Below are positions 1 to 8,145 of a stretch of DNA of 64,000 nucleotides, piece by piece. Source of the stretch: Idiomarina aminovorans (GTDB lineage Bacteria; Pseudomonadota; Gammaproteobacteria; Enterobacterales; Alteromonadaceae); contig NZ_JAKNDA010000001.1 of assembly GCF_023155095.1 (NCBI RefSeq), positions 372,001-436,000 of the forward strand, written 5' to 3'. Both the position numbers and the translations under genes were made by a program. The notes under the pieces are model-generated. The model was not told the origin of the DNA and searched no databases. It saw only the letters and a list, made by a program, of their open reading frames with translations. The stretch's first letter is position 1, and each line of letters starts with the position of its first letter.

Positions 1-787
1 AGGCGGCGTAGAAATTGAAACCGTTGCTGAAGAAACACCTGAGAAAATCTTGAAAGCTGAAATTGACCCAACGGTTGGCGCACAGGCTTACCAGGGCCGT
101 GAATTAGGTTTTAAACTGGGTCTGACTCCAGACCAGGTTAAGCAGTTCACTAAGGTGTTCTTAGGCCTGGCAAAAATGTTCGAACAGTACGACTTAGCAT
201 TGTTGGAAATTAACCCATTGGTTATCACTGACGAAGGCAACGTACATTGCTTGGATGCGAAAGTCGGCATCGACGGTAACGCACTGTATCGCCAGCCTAA
301 AATCCGTGAAATGCACGATCCGTCACAAGAAGACGGGCGTGAAGCAGAAGCGGCTAAGTGGGAACTGAACTACGTAGCACTAGACGGCAACATTGGTTGC
401 ATGGTTAACGGTGCTGGTTTGGCGATGGGTACAATGGACATCGTTAAGCTGAGCGGCGGCGAGCCAGCTAACTTCCTTGATGTTGGTGGCGGCGCGACAA
501 AAGAACGCGTTGCAGAAGCGTTCAAAATCATCCTGTCTGACCGTTCTGTTAAAGCCGTATTGGTTAACATCTTCGGCGGTATCGTACGTTGCGATATGAT
601 TGCTGAAGGTATCATCGGAGCTGTTGAAGAAGTTGGCGTTAAAGTACCCGTTGTTGTTCGTCTTGAAGGTAACAACGCTGAACTGGGTACTCAAAAATTG
701 AAAGAAAGTGGCCTGAACATTATCGCTGCAGAGAGCTTATCTGATGCTGCCGATAAAGTGGTTGCTGCGGCAGGAGGTCAAGAATGA
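1..787 (+). CDS. sucC: Succinyl-CoA synthetase beta subunit, 3' part
   Basis: This is the ADP-forming beta subunit of succinyl-CoA synthetase (TCA cycle, cytoplasm). With SucD it interconverts succinyl-CoA and succinate with synthesis of ATP or GTP. The frame is open from base 2, so the gene enters from outside the window; an internal TTG at 50 is not its start. Visible parts are the end of the ATP-grasp domain ([10 protein letters not shown], the metal-binding LDAKVGID) and the CoA-ligase domain ([25 protein letters not shown]). It overlaps sucD by 4 bases (ATGA), so the two are translationally coupled. The N-terminal third or so is missing only because of the window edge. Confidence 0.97.
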   Translation, partial: GGVEIETVAEETPEKILKAEIDPTVGAQAYQGRELGFKLGLTPDQVKQFTKVFLGLAKMFEQYDLALLEINPLVITDEGNVHCLDAKVGIDGNALYRQPKIREMHDPSQEDGREAEAAKWELNYVALDGNIGCMVNGAGLAMGTMDIVKLSGGEPANFLDVGGGATKERVAEAFKIILSDRSVKAVLVNIFGGIVRCDMIAEGIIGAVEEVGVKVPVVVRLEGNNAELGTQKLKESGLNIIAAESLSDAADKVVAAAGGQE

Positions 788-1656
788 GCATTTTGATCGA
801 TAAAAATACCAAAGTTATCTGCCAGGGCTTTACTGGCGGTCAGGGTACTTTCCACTCTGAGCAAGCTATTGCGTATGGTACCCAAATGGTCGGCGGTGTA
901 ACACCGGGTAAAGGTGGTCAGGAACACTTAGGTCTGCCTGTATTCAACACTGTTAAAGAAGCAGTAGAAGCAACTGGCGCAACCGCATCCGTTATCTATG
1001 TACCGGCCCCTTTCTGTAAAGATTCAATCATCGAAGCGGCAGACGCCGGTATCGAACTGATTGTCTGTATTACTGAAGGTATTCCTACACTGGACATGCT
1101 TTACGTTAAAGAATACTTGACGCACAAAGGCGTGCGCATGATTGGTCCAAACTGCCCGGGTGTTATCACTCCGGACGAGTGTAAGATTGGTATCATGCCT
1201 GGCCACATCCACAAGAAAGGTAAAGTGGGTATTGTTTCGCGTTCAGGTACATTAACGTACGAAGCGGTTAAGCAGACTACTGACGCAGGTTTTGGTCAGT
1301 CTAGCTGTGTTGGTATCGGTGGCGACCCTATCCCGGGTTCTAACTTCATCGATATTCTGGAACTGTTTGAAAAAGATCCAGAAACCGAAGCTATCGTTAT
1401 GATTGGTGAAATTGGCGGTACAGCAGAAGAAGAAGCGGCAGAATACATTAAGAACAATGTTTCTAAGCCAGTTGTTTCTTACATTGCTGGTGTTACTGCA
1501 CCTCCGGGCAAACGTATGGGCCACGCTGGTGCTATCATTGCCGGCGGTAAAGGTACTGCTGACGAGAAATTTGCTGCACTTGAAGCAGCAGGCGTTAAAA
1601 CTGTACGCAGCCTGGCCGAAATTGGCAAAGCTGTTGCAGAGAAAACAGGCTGGTAA
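784..1656 (+). CDS. sucD: Succinyl-CoA synthetase alpha subunit
   Basis: The alpha subunit carries the CoA-binding Rossmann domain and the phosphohistidine of succinyl-CoA synthetase. At 290 residues it has full family length. The N-terminus [19 protein letters not shown] holds the CoA-binding region; GPNCPGVI and [13 protein letters not shown] are conserved; the phospho-acceptor is H247 in [10 protein letters not shown]. The start overlaps the sucC stop (ATGA) and is preceded by GGAGG in the end of sucC. A strong intrinsic terminator follows 21 bases after the stop, so sucD is the last gene of this operon. Confidence 0.98.
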   Translation: MSILIDKNTKVICQGFTGGQGTFHSEQAIAYGTQMVGGVTPGKGGQEHLGLPVFNTVKEAVEATGATASVIYVPAPFCKDSIIEAADAGIELIVCITEGIPTLDMLYVKEYLTHKGVRMIGPNCPGVITPDECKIGIMPGHIHKKGKVGIVSRSGTLTYEAVKQTTDAGFGQSSCVGIGGDPIPGSNFIDILELFEKDPETEAIVMIGEIGGTAEEEAAEYIKNNVSKPVVSYIAGVTAPPGKRMGHAGAIIAGGKGTADEKFAALEAAGVKTVRSLAEIGKAVAEKTGW

Positions 1657-1677
1657 TAACCCGCCAAACGCTCTACC

Positions 1678-1705
1678 AAAACCCGGCCTTCGAGCCGGGT
1701 TTTTT
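1678..1705 (+). terminator. Intrinsic terminator after sucCD
   Basis: The stem AAAACCCGGC / GCCGGGTTTT is followed by a run of T. It lies 21 bases past the sucD stop and separates the suc operon from the dps-like gene. Confidence 0.93.
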
Positions 1706-1787
1706 GTTGCTGGCTTATAGGGTGTAGCGATCCAATATTCTATTTCTGCCGTAGTAGATAGTATATAAATAAGCAGCAGGAGGAATA

Positions 1788-2312
1788 ATGAGTAACAGCA
1801 ACAATGCAAAGAAAGCAGCTGAATTCACTGCTCCGGGCGTTGATAATAAATCGGCGCAGGATACTGTCGCTTTACTTGATGACCGTTTGGTTGCACTTCT
1901 CGATCTACAACTGACTTTAAAGCACATTCATTGGAACGTTGTTGGGCCTAACTTCATTGGTGTGCATGAAATGCTGGATCCGCAGGTTGATGCGGTTCGT
2001 GAAATGACTGACACCATTGCGGAGCGTATTGCCACCATGGGCGGAGTACCATTAGGTACGCCTAAATCTATTGTTGATCGCCGTCGTTGGGACGAGTATT
2101 CAATTGGCAAAGGCTTAGTGACAGAGCATCTAGTCGCGTTGGATAAAGTATACAACGGCGTTAATGCTGATCACCGGAAAGCTATCGACAAGCTCTCAGA
2201 GTTAGACCCTGTTTCGGAAGATATGCTTACCGGGCAACTCGGCGAACTAGAGCAGTTCCAGTGGTTTGTTCGCGCTCATATTGAGTCATCATCGGGTGAG
2301 TTGAAAAACTAA
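1788..2312 (+). CDS. dps: Dps-family ferritin-like DNA protection protein
   Basis: This 174-residue protein belongs to the Dps/miniferritin family, which forms dodecamers that oxidise and store iron and protect DNA in starvation or oxidative stress. The ferroxidase signature is clear: KHIHWNVVGPNFIGVHEMLD followed by an aspartate/glutamate-rich helix, then IAERIATMGG, all typical of Dps. The N-terminal tail is lysine-rich (SNSNNAKKAAEF), as in DNA-binding Dps proteins. The ATG follows an excellent Shine-Dalgarno (CAGGAGGAATA). It stands alone between two terminators. Which Dps paralogue it is cannot be said from one window. Confidence 0.93.
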   Translation: MSNSNNAKKAAEFTAPGVDNKSAQDTVALLDDRLVALLDLQLTLKHIHWNVVGPNFIGVHEMLDPQVDAVREMTDTIAERIATMGGVPLGTPKSIVDRRRWDEYSIGKGLVTEHLVALDKVYNGVNADHRKAIDKLSELDPVSEDMLTGQLGELEQFQWFVRAHIESSSGELKN

Positions 2313-2329
2313 ATAGCGTTTCAAATTTG

Positions 2330-2363
2330 AAAAGCCTGACATCTTTGATGTCGGGCTTTTTTT
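2330..2363 (+). terminator. Intrinsic terminator after dps
   Basis: The inverted repeat AAAAGCCTGACATC / GATGTCGGGCTTTT with a TTT loop (one T-G wobble) runs into a T tract. It starts 18 bases past the dps stop. Confidence 0.92.
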
Positions 2364-2378
2364 ATTGTATATATGTAA

Positions 2379-2555
2379 GTAAGAAATACTCAGCGAAAGA
2401 GTCTGCTCGAAGATCACCCTAAATTTATTGAGCGATATAACAATTATGTCAGTCCTATGGTGTACGCCGAGAGTCCAGTTGAGTGGAAAGATGCATTAAA
2501 ACTTTTCATTGAATTGGCTAATTTCGTATTAGAAGATGTAGAAAAGCGGCTTTAG
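2379..2555 (+). pseudogene. Possible 3' remnant of an unknown gene
   Basis: The 328-base gap between the dps-like gene and the next gene holds an open frame that begins right after a TAA at 2376 and ends at TAG 2553-2555, with no ATG or ribosome site at its upstream end. Its translation looks protein-like rather than random (LLEDHPKFIERYN, then SPVEWKDALKLFIELANF), and suggests the C-terminal 50 or so residues of a helical protein. An internal ATG at 2457 would give only 32 residues. The family was not recognised. A gene decayed or cut off by an insertion/deletion event is the simplest reading, but a chance frame is possible. Confidence 0.4.
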
Positions 2556-2640
2556 TTTCCCATGTCTTTAGGTTGCAATATTGTTATAAGGGAGTAATTT
2601 AACTGACTAATAATTAAGCGAACCAAGGAGCGGAGTAGCA

Positions 2641-4485
2641 ATGAAACTTGCCAACGTCTTATCTACCGTCAATCAGTTTGAGAAGTCGAAATTCATTAAC
2701 TTCCTCGACCGTATTTGTACAGAAGTTAGCTCACACGACATAGAAGTTGCTAAGCGTTTTAAAAATATTGATGGGCAAATTAAAAATGCCTCCAGTGGCG
2801 AAGTAACTCAGTTATTCAAGCTTGCTCAGCACCTGTTTCAAAAAGAAGTTAAATCACAACTGGCGCTTAGCGGCGCTCAAACAGTCCTGCTGGTCAATAT
2901 ACTCAGTCGCGACGGCAACTGTGTGGCGCGAATCACATGGATAGAGCATCTTTGTGAGAAAGAGTGGAAGCAAATTGATGAGCAGGCAAAAAGTCTGAAA
3001 TCACTTTTTGCAGATGCGCCTGAAACCGAGGTTTATGACGAGCCGAAGCGATTAGGGATCTATTATGCCTGTTTGCACGAGGCTCTTCATAACGACGAAC
3101 GCTCCAACCGGGAAGCAAAAATTACGGATGAAGAGCGGGGAATACTGAATGTTCTTGCCCAGCAATTGGATGTAACTGCTGACAATAGGGTGGCTATCGA
3201 GCACTTAATTGATCCAATACCTAAAACGGGAGTTCAGGACTGCCTTAATCAATTGCGTGAAATAGGCATAGTCTTTGTGTCAAAGAAAGATCAGACGGTT
3301 TACATTCCTGACGAGATTGTTGCAATGCTTCACCGTATCCAGCATAAAGAGCTGGCAGACAAGCACCTTCTAAGAATTTTAAGAACATTTTCTGATGCTG
3401 AGTTATCCAACATTCTAAAGAATCATGACAAGCGCATTCGGGGTGTAAGCCGTGATGAGAAAATAGATACGGTTTTTAAAATGGGTTTATCGGTAAGCCA
3501 GATACTGAGTGACGATATGCACAATGAACAAGTAGGTGTCACAGAGAAAAAAGACCGGCTTAAGTTACTTATTGAAGACCTGCAGTTATCACTCGATAAA
3601 CTAGGAACTACTTTAGATGAGCGGTACAACCTGATTATTGGTGCGCTTAACTCGTCGACAGAACGGGAGTTTAATATTCTTTCTGCCGCTGGTTATAAGT
3701 CCTTGTTTGCCACGCTCAGCCAGCACATGCCTAAGCTTCCTGAAATGCTAAAAAGTGAGTTCGAGCTTGAGCCTCATCAGGAAATTGACGTTGAAAAGTT
3801 ACGCTCTCTTGCCATTACGCCGTACGACATTTTATTCATGTTATCCAATGAACAGGTGAAGAGTTTAAAATCCGACATGGATATAACGCGTCGTGGTGAT
3901 CCCCGACAGGTCATTTTAGAGAGCTTTGCTGATGCCACAGACAAGTTAGTCGAGAACTATGAAGCGCTGGCAAAACGCGATTGGGTCACATTGAAACAAA
4001 AGAATATTGAAATAGCCGAAGCCGATATTGGCGTTAAGTTCGAAGAGGTCACTAAAGCCATATTTGAAGAGCTTGGCTTGATCGTTGACGAGGATTTACG
4101 TCGAGATATTAATACAGCCAAAGATAAAGCTGACATTATATTGTCTCTTAGTGAAGACGAGATCATTATCGGTGAAGCAAAAACCTCGAAGAACGGAGAT
4201 TTTGCGAAATACTCCACCACCTCCAGGCAGGTTAAAGCGTACGCTACTCGTTGTGAAGCCGCCGGTAAACGAGTTGCTCAAGTACTTATTGTCGCCCCTA
4301 GCTTCTCTAATGACTTTGTTGAGTCGGCTGAAATGGATACTGAAGTCAATATTTCACTACTAGAGGCCGCCGGGCTTAAAAAAATATTGGAAGCATTTAA
4401 GTCGCGTCGAACCCCGAAGTTTTCTGCGAAGCTGTTTACTAAGGGCGGACTGTTGAAGGCGGGGTTGATTGCTAAGAATATATGA
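2641..4485 (+). CDS. Unknown 614-aa protein with C-terminal PD-(D/E)xK nuclease-like domain
   Basis: The protein is soluble and has no signal peptide or membrane segment. Residues 1-450 are mostly helical and match no family recognised here; about 160-235 (ITDEERGILN to DEIVAMLHRI) could be a winged-helix segment. Residues 455-560 have the layout of a PD-(D/E)xK nuclease fold: helix with E468/E469, then KADIIL with D498, then IIIGEAK with E512 and K514, then a helix with Q530 (TSRQVKAYA). That is the D...ExK...Q order seen in Mrr-like and other restriction-type nucleases. The ATG follows AAGGAGCGGAGTAGCA. No methylase, helicase or other defence gene stands next to it. A DNA-cleaving or defence role is inference from the motif only. 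Confidence 0.75.
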   Translation: MKLANVLSTVNQFEKSKFINFLDRICTEVSSHDIEVAKRFKNIDGQIKNASSGEVTQLFKLAQHLFQKEVKSQLALSGAQTVLLVNILSRDGNCVARITWIEHLCEKEWKQIDEQAKSLKSLFADAPETEVYDEPKRLGIYYACLHEALHNDERSNREAKITDEERGILNVLAQQLDVTADNRVAIEHLIDPIPKTGVQDCLNQLREIGIVFVSKKDQTVYIPDEIVAMLHRIQHKELADKHLLRILRTFSDAELSNILKNHDKRIRGVSRDEKIDTVFKMGLSVSQILSDDMHNEQVGVTEKKDRLKLLIEDLQLSLDKLGTTLDERYNLIIGALNSSTEREFNILSAAGYKSLFATLSQHMPKLPEMLKSEFELEPHQEIDVEKLRSLAITPYDILFMLSNEQVKSLKSDMDITRRGDPRQVILESFADATDKLVENYEALAKRDWVTLKQKNIEIAEADIGVKFEEVTKAIFEELGLIVDEDLRRDINTAKDKADIILSLSEDEIIIGEAKTSKNGDFAKYSTTSRQVKAYATRCEAAGKRVAQVLIVAPSFSNDFVESAEMDTEVNISLLEAAGLKKILEAFKSRRTPKFSAKLFTKGGLLKAGLIAKNI

Positions 4486-4594
4486 GAGTGGGTGTTTGTC
4501 TTGAGGTCGCCGAGATTCGTGTGCATTTGAGACGCTTGCTTAATAGAGTTAATCACTGTCGCTATTTAATTAACTATGCCTCAAGGAGGAGAAA

Positions 4595-5026
4595 GTGAAA
4601 TATCGCTATGTAATATTTGCTTCGTTATTACTTTCTAACGTTGCTTTTGCCGGTGACCTGATTAACAAGGTTAACCAGTATTTCGAAGCTCAAAAAGCCG
4701 TAGAGCATAAAAATTCAACGGAAAGTGATGTTGGTGACTTATTATCCTTACTCACTGACGACGCAAAATTCGAGCACCCCAGGTTTGATGCCGTTCAGTC
4801 AAAAGCGGAGTACAAAAAAGGCCTGCTTTACTATTTGGGAAATTATGGCGAATGTGATATTCAGGTAATGAATGTTATTGAAGGGCTTAACGCTGTCACC
4901 GTCGAATATTTACACCCTTGCACGGATAAAGATGGGAACTCTGATCCTGAAAATAACAATGAAAAATTAGTTACTTTATTCGAGTTTGAAAACAACAAAA
5001 TAAAATTGATTAGGCATTATTTCTGA
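4595..5026 (+). CDS. Secreted SnoaL/NTF2-like protein
   Basis: A 143-residue protein with a Sec signal peptide (KYRYVIFASLLLSNVAFA, likely cut before GD), so it is expected in the periplasm. The mature part resembles the SnoaL-like/NTF2 fold of about 120 residues: an N-terminal helix (INKVNQYFEAQKAV), then LLSLLTDDAKFEHPRFD and C-terminal strands (NAVTVEYLHPCTD, LVTLFEFENNKIKLIRHYF). Two cysteines, one in YGECDI and one in HPCTD, could form a disulfide. Translation starts at GTG after a very strong AAGGAGGAG. The fold assignment is by pattern only; substrate unknown. Confidence 0.75.
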   Translation: MKYRYVIFASLLLSNVAFAGDLINKVNQYFEAQKAVEHKNSTESDVGDLLSLLTDDAKFEHPRFDAVQSKAEYKKGLLYYLGNYGECDIQVMNVIEGLNAVTVEYLHPCTDKDGNSDPENNNEKLVTLFEFENNKIKLIRHYF

Positions 5027-5110
5027 TTGGTAAGCTATTGAATAAGCTGGAATCTGCTAGATTTTATTTGCTTGATTCAATACTCAGATCTTAATCATGG
5101 AGGATAAATC

Positions 5111-6342
5111 ATGAGAACTTTGCTTTTTATCGTCGCTTTGCTTATGAGTTTCGTATGTTTTTCGGACGAACAGTCTCACGAAGAGCATCTAAAGAAAATG
5201 AAAAAAGCATTTGAGAGAGTTTACGAAGCCACGAACGGCAAAACATTAAGTCAGCAGATTAATGCGCTTGAGGAGCTTTCTACTGAGTTTGCTGACAATG
5301 AAGCGGTGTATGACATGCTACTTCAAGAGCGCGGTACTACCTATTCATTTCTGGGTCAACATAATCAGGCGTTGGCGGCATTTGATAAGCGCAACTTAAC
5401 ACCTAAAAACCTGCATGACAAAGTAAAGGGGTTAAGTATGCAAAATGCAGTTGATGCGATTGTGGAAAAATCAGTTGAACATCAAATTGTAATGATTAAT
5501 GAAGCGCACCATGTTGCCCAGCACCGTGTACTGACATATCGACTGTTAAAGGATTTGTGGGAACAAGGTTATCGTTACTTGGCGTTGGAAACTTTATCCG
5601 AAAATGCTGAAAAGGAGTTGGCTGACGAATACGTTTCTGAGAGCGCTGGTTATTATACAGTCGAACCCGTGTTCGCGAATTTAATACTGCATGCTCGGCA
5701 GTTAGGTTTTCAGTTAGTTTCATACGACTACGGTTCTTAAACATCCGGTGGAACGGAAGCTAGAGAGAAAAGTGCAGCCAAAAACCTTCGTGAGAAAATA
5801 TTCGACAATAATCGCGATGCTAAGTCATCATTCATGTCGGCTATAGCCACATAAATGAAGATGGCTGGCTCGCCTACTATTTAAAAGAGTCGTTAGAGCT
5901 AGACCCATTCACGATTAACCAGACGGCGATTGCTGAAAAAAGTGAGAAAAAATTTGAACCGGAGACTTATACCTGGCTTGTGGAGAATCATGCGTTTGAT
6001 GAACCGGTTTTATTGACGAATAGTGAGGGTAAGTTTTGGTCATTAAATTCCGAAAAATATGACGTTAATGTAGTCTGGCCTAGAACAGAATATAGATTGA
6101 GTCGCCCAGACTGGGCTAGTCTAGGTAGGGAGCTTGCGCCAGTTGATAAGAGTTGGTGCCAACAGAAGTTTCCCTGTACCGTTGAAGTTTACCGAGTAGG
6201 GAATGAAGAAGAAATTCCTGCTGATCGCATTATCATTCCAACGACCAGTGATGCGTCAGGTATTTTTATCTCGCCATCCAGCACTCAAATAAAGGTAACG
6301 AATGCTGAGGGCGAGGTATTACACACTGAGTTTTTTAAATAG
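5111..6342 (+). pseudogene. Broken gene for a secreted ChaN/erythromycin-esterase-like protein
   Basis: The region codes for one protein of about 410 residues but carries two lesions. It starts at ATG 5111 (after GGAGG) with a signal peptide (RTLLFIVALLMSFVCFS). The frame runs through a TPR-like part and a core resembling the ChaN/Tiki or erythromycin-esterase group (MINEAHHVAQHR, YLALETLSENAEKEL) to an in-frame TAA at 5738-5740. The same frame continues in good coding (TEAREKSAAKNLREKIF) to about 5824, where one missing base, probably a G in AAGGTC, shifts it by -1; coding then resumes as IIHVGYSHINEDGWLAYYL and runs to 6342. Restoring one base makes the whole span divisible by three. The family name is tentative; the disruption is clear. 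Confidence 0.82.
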
Positions 6343-6364
6343 CGAATTTTAGCAGGAAACGAAA

Positions 6365-7033
6365 ATGGAACTTTCTATAAAGCTTAATAAGCTGCATACA
6401 GTTTTGGTTGCTACGGTTATTAGCTTTGCAATCGCGTTTACCAAATACACTTTTGAAGCCAATTTGACGGATATTCTTATTGATGCCCAGGCTGGCGTTG
6501 TTGTCGTTTTTGCATTCATCACCAGCGCAATACTCTGGGTACTATTAACGCTATCAATTTATAAACTTATTCGAGCATCTATCAATGCAGATCGGTTAAA
6601 AGTAATTAGTTTCGCCTTTATAACCGTTATTCTGCTGTGTCTGGCAGCCTATTCAATCACAGGTTCGGTTGAGAGGAAGCATGCACTTTTGGACTCGGCT
6701 AACCCTGCAACGAAGCCTGAAAGGTTGAGGAAACTTGTTGGTTTTCAATCGGGTTTTGGCTATGAAATAGATAACAGGATTGCGAGAAATCCATCTACAC
6801 CTACTGATGTTCTTGAATCGTTATATGGAACTCCAGACCAAATTGGAACTGATATTAACTTAGCCAGCAACCCGAATACACCCAATGATATTCTGATAAA
6901 GCTTTCAAAATATAATGATAAGGCCAGGAAAGAGCCTATTTTAAGTAGCTTAAAACGTAATCCAAAAGTTCAAAGTAGTGAGCTGTACTTCGATAATTCA
7001 ATGGTTCTTCATGAAAGCATGCAACCAGAATAA
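6365..7033 (+). CDS. Membrane protein with LRV-type NPxTP repeats
   Basis: A 222-residue protein with three hydrophobic segments near 13-28, 42-65 and 75-96, followed by a soluble C-terminal part. That part contains repeats of the leucine-rich-repeat-variant type: IARNPSTPTDVLESL, then LASNPNTPNDILIKL, then a degenerate SSLKRNPKVQSSEL. LRV repeats are short alpha-helical repeats usually used for protein binding. The start follows AGCAGGAAACGAAA and lies 22 bases after the preceding pseudogene, so they were probably co-transcribed. Function unknown. Confidence 0.72.
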   Translation: MELSIKLNKLHTVLVATVISFAIAFTKYTFEANLTDILIDAQAGVVVVFAFITSAILWVLLTLSIYKLIRASINADRLKVISFAFITVILLCLAAYSITGSVERKHALLDSANPATKPERLRKLVGFQSGFGYEIDNRIARNPSTPTDVLESLYGTPDQIGTDINLASNPNTPNDILIKLSKYNDKARKEPILSSLKRNPKVQSSELYFDNSMVLHESMQPE

Positions 7034-7124
7034 CTGTATTATTTTATTAGATGCTGAAGATTTGATATATTTCAAGTCAATAATTTGGGGCGCATCCCAA
7101 AACCAAATCGTAAAGGACTATAAT

Positions 7125-7859
7125 TTGAAATTTCTCGCATTAGTTACCAGTATATTTTTCAGTGTATTCTGCTTCGCAGGCAATACGGTTTATGATGAAT
7201 CTAGAGATAGACAGATTCCAATAGATATCTCGCATCCCACTGCTAAAGAGCAATGTAGCGAAATACAAAAATGTCCTGTAGCCTTTCTTAGCTCGGGTTA
7301 TGGTGTACCGCACTCAAAGTACACTTTCCTATCGAAACAGCTGAATGAGTTGGGCTATATGGTTGTCGCTATTGGACATGAGCTTGAAACCGATCCGCCG
7401 TTGTCAGTGTCGGGTGACTTGTATGAAACTCGAAGTGAGAACTGGAGCAGGGGCGCTGAAACACTGGACTTTATTAAGCATAACCTGGAACCTGATTACC
7501 CGAGCTACAATTTTAATGACTTGCTTCTTATCGCTCACTCAAATGGTGGCGATATTTCTTCCTGGCTTGCGAACGAGGGCAAGGATTACGTAGGCACTGT
7601 CATTACGATTGATCACCGGCGCGTTCCTCTTCCCCGCAGCGAAGATATCGGTGTGCTCTCAATTCGCGGGAGCGATTACCCGGCAGACGAGGGCGTGTTG
7701 CCTTCGCAACAAGAAAGCGCGCAGTACGGTATTTGTGTTAAGGAAATACCGGAGTCCCGCCATAACGACATGACTGATTACGGGCCTAAATGGCTTAAAG
7801 ACGAAATTAGTCGTAAGGTCGCAAACTATCTGAATGGTTTTGAGTGCGAAAAAGTTTAA
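7125..7859 (+). CDS. Secreted alpha/beta hydrolase
   Basis: The most likely start is TTG 7125, preceded by AAAGGA at good spacing, because it places a signal peptide (KFLALVTSIFFSVFCFAG) at the N-terminus. An upstream ATG at 6978 would overlap the previous gene and bury that signal. The mature part is an alpha/beta hydrolase: FLSSGYGVPHSKYTFL (oxyanion region), LIAHSNGGD with the nucleophile serine, and SRHNDM as the probable catalytic histidine. Similar exported proteins act as esterases or lipases, but the substrate cannot be read from the sequence. It is the last larger gene of the accessory pocket. Confidence 0.8.
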   Translation: MKFLALVTSIFFSVFCFAGNTVYDESRDRQIPIDISHPTAKEQCSEIQKCPVAFLSSGYGVPHSKYTFLSKQLNELGYMVVAIGHELETDPPLSVSGDLYETRSENWSRGAETLDFIKHNLEPDYPSYNFNDLLLIAHSNGGDISSWLANEGKDYVGTVITIDHRRVPLPRSEDIGVLSIRGSDYPADEGVLPSQQESAQYGICVKEIPESRHNDMTDYGPKWLKDEISRKVANYLNGFECEKV

Positions 7860-7903
7860 ACCGTCCGTGATAACGGGGTTAAACCCAACAAAAGGAATTA
7901 ACA

Positions 7904-8011
7904 ATGATTTATTTACTGATTGCCTTAGCCGTTGCCTCTGTTTTTGTCAGCTTCCTTATGATTTGGAAGGGCGACGTTATAACCCAAAAAATGACTAAAA
8001 AAGACAAATAA
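7904..8011 (+). CDS. 35-residue single-pass membrane peptide
   Basis: A small open frame beginning at ATG 7904 behind AAAGGAATTA, ending TAA 8011. It encodes one hydrophobic helix (MIYLLIALAVASVFVSFLMI), then WKGDV and a lysine-rich tail TQKMTKKDK, which suggests N-out/C-in insertion in the inner membrane. It starts 44 bases after the hydrolase stop. A well-placed ribosome site and a perfect helix-plus-basic-tail pattern argue that it is real. Function unknown. Confidence 0.6.
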   Translation: MIYLLIALAVASVFVSFLMIWKGDVITQKMTKKDK

Positions 8012-8145
8012 TGCCTTTGTGGAGTCTAAACGGTTCCACTAACCCCCCCTCAATATCCTAACTAAAACTATGCTCTCAACTCTGGTTGTACCACCAACCC
8101 TTTCATGTCTACAATGCTGTTTATTATTCGTTGGGAGTGGGTGCT

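Noticed and set aside
1252-1809. Minus-strand open frame of 185 codons opposite sucD
   Set aside because: It is the complementary shadow of sucD and its terminator, with no family similarity.
6978-7124. ATG start 49 codons upstream of the secreted hydrolase
   Set aside because: It overlaps the LRV gene and would bury a clear signal peptide that begins at TTG 7125 behind AAAGGA.
8086-8145. Upstream ATG extending the acyl-CoA dehydrogenase by 20 residues
   Set aside because: No ribosome site and no family similarity before MDFSYSAKTKDYL; the later ATG fits better.
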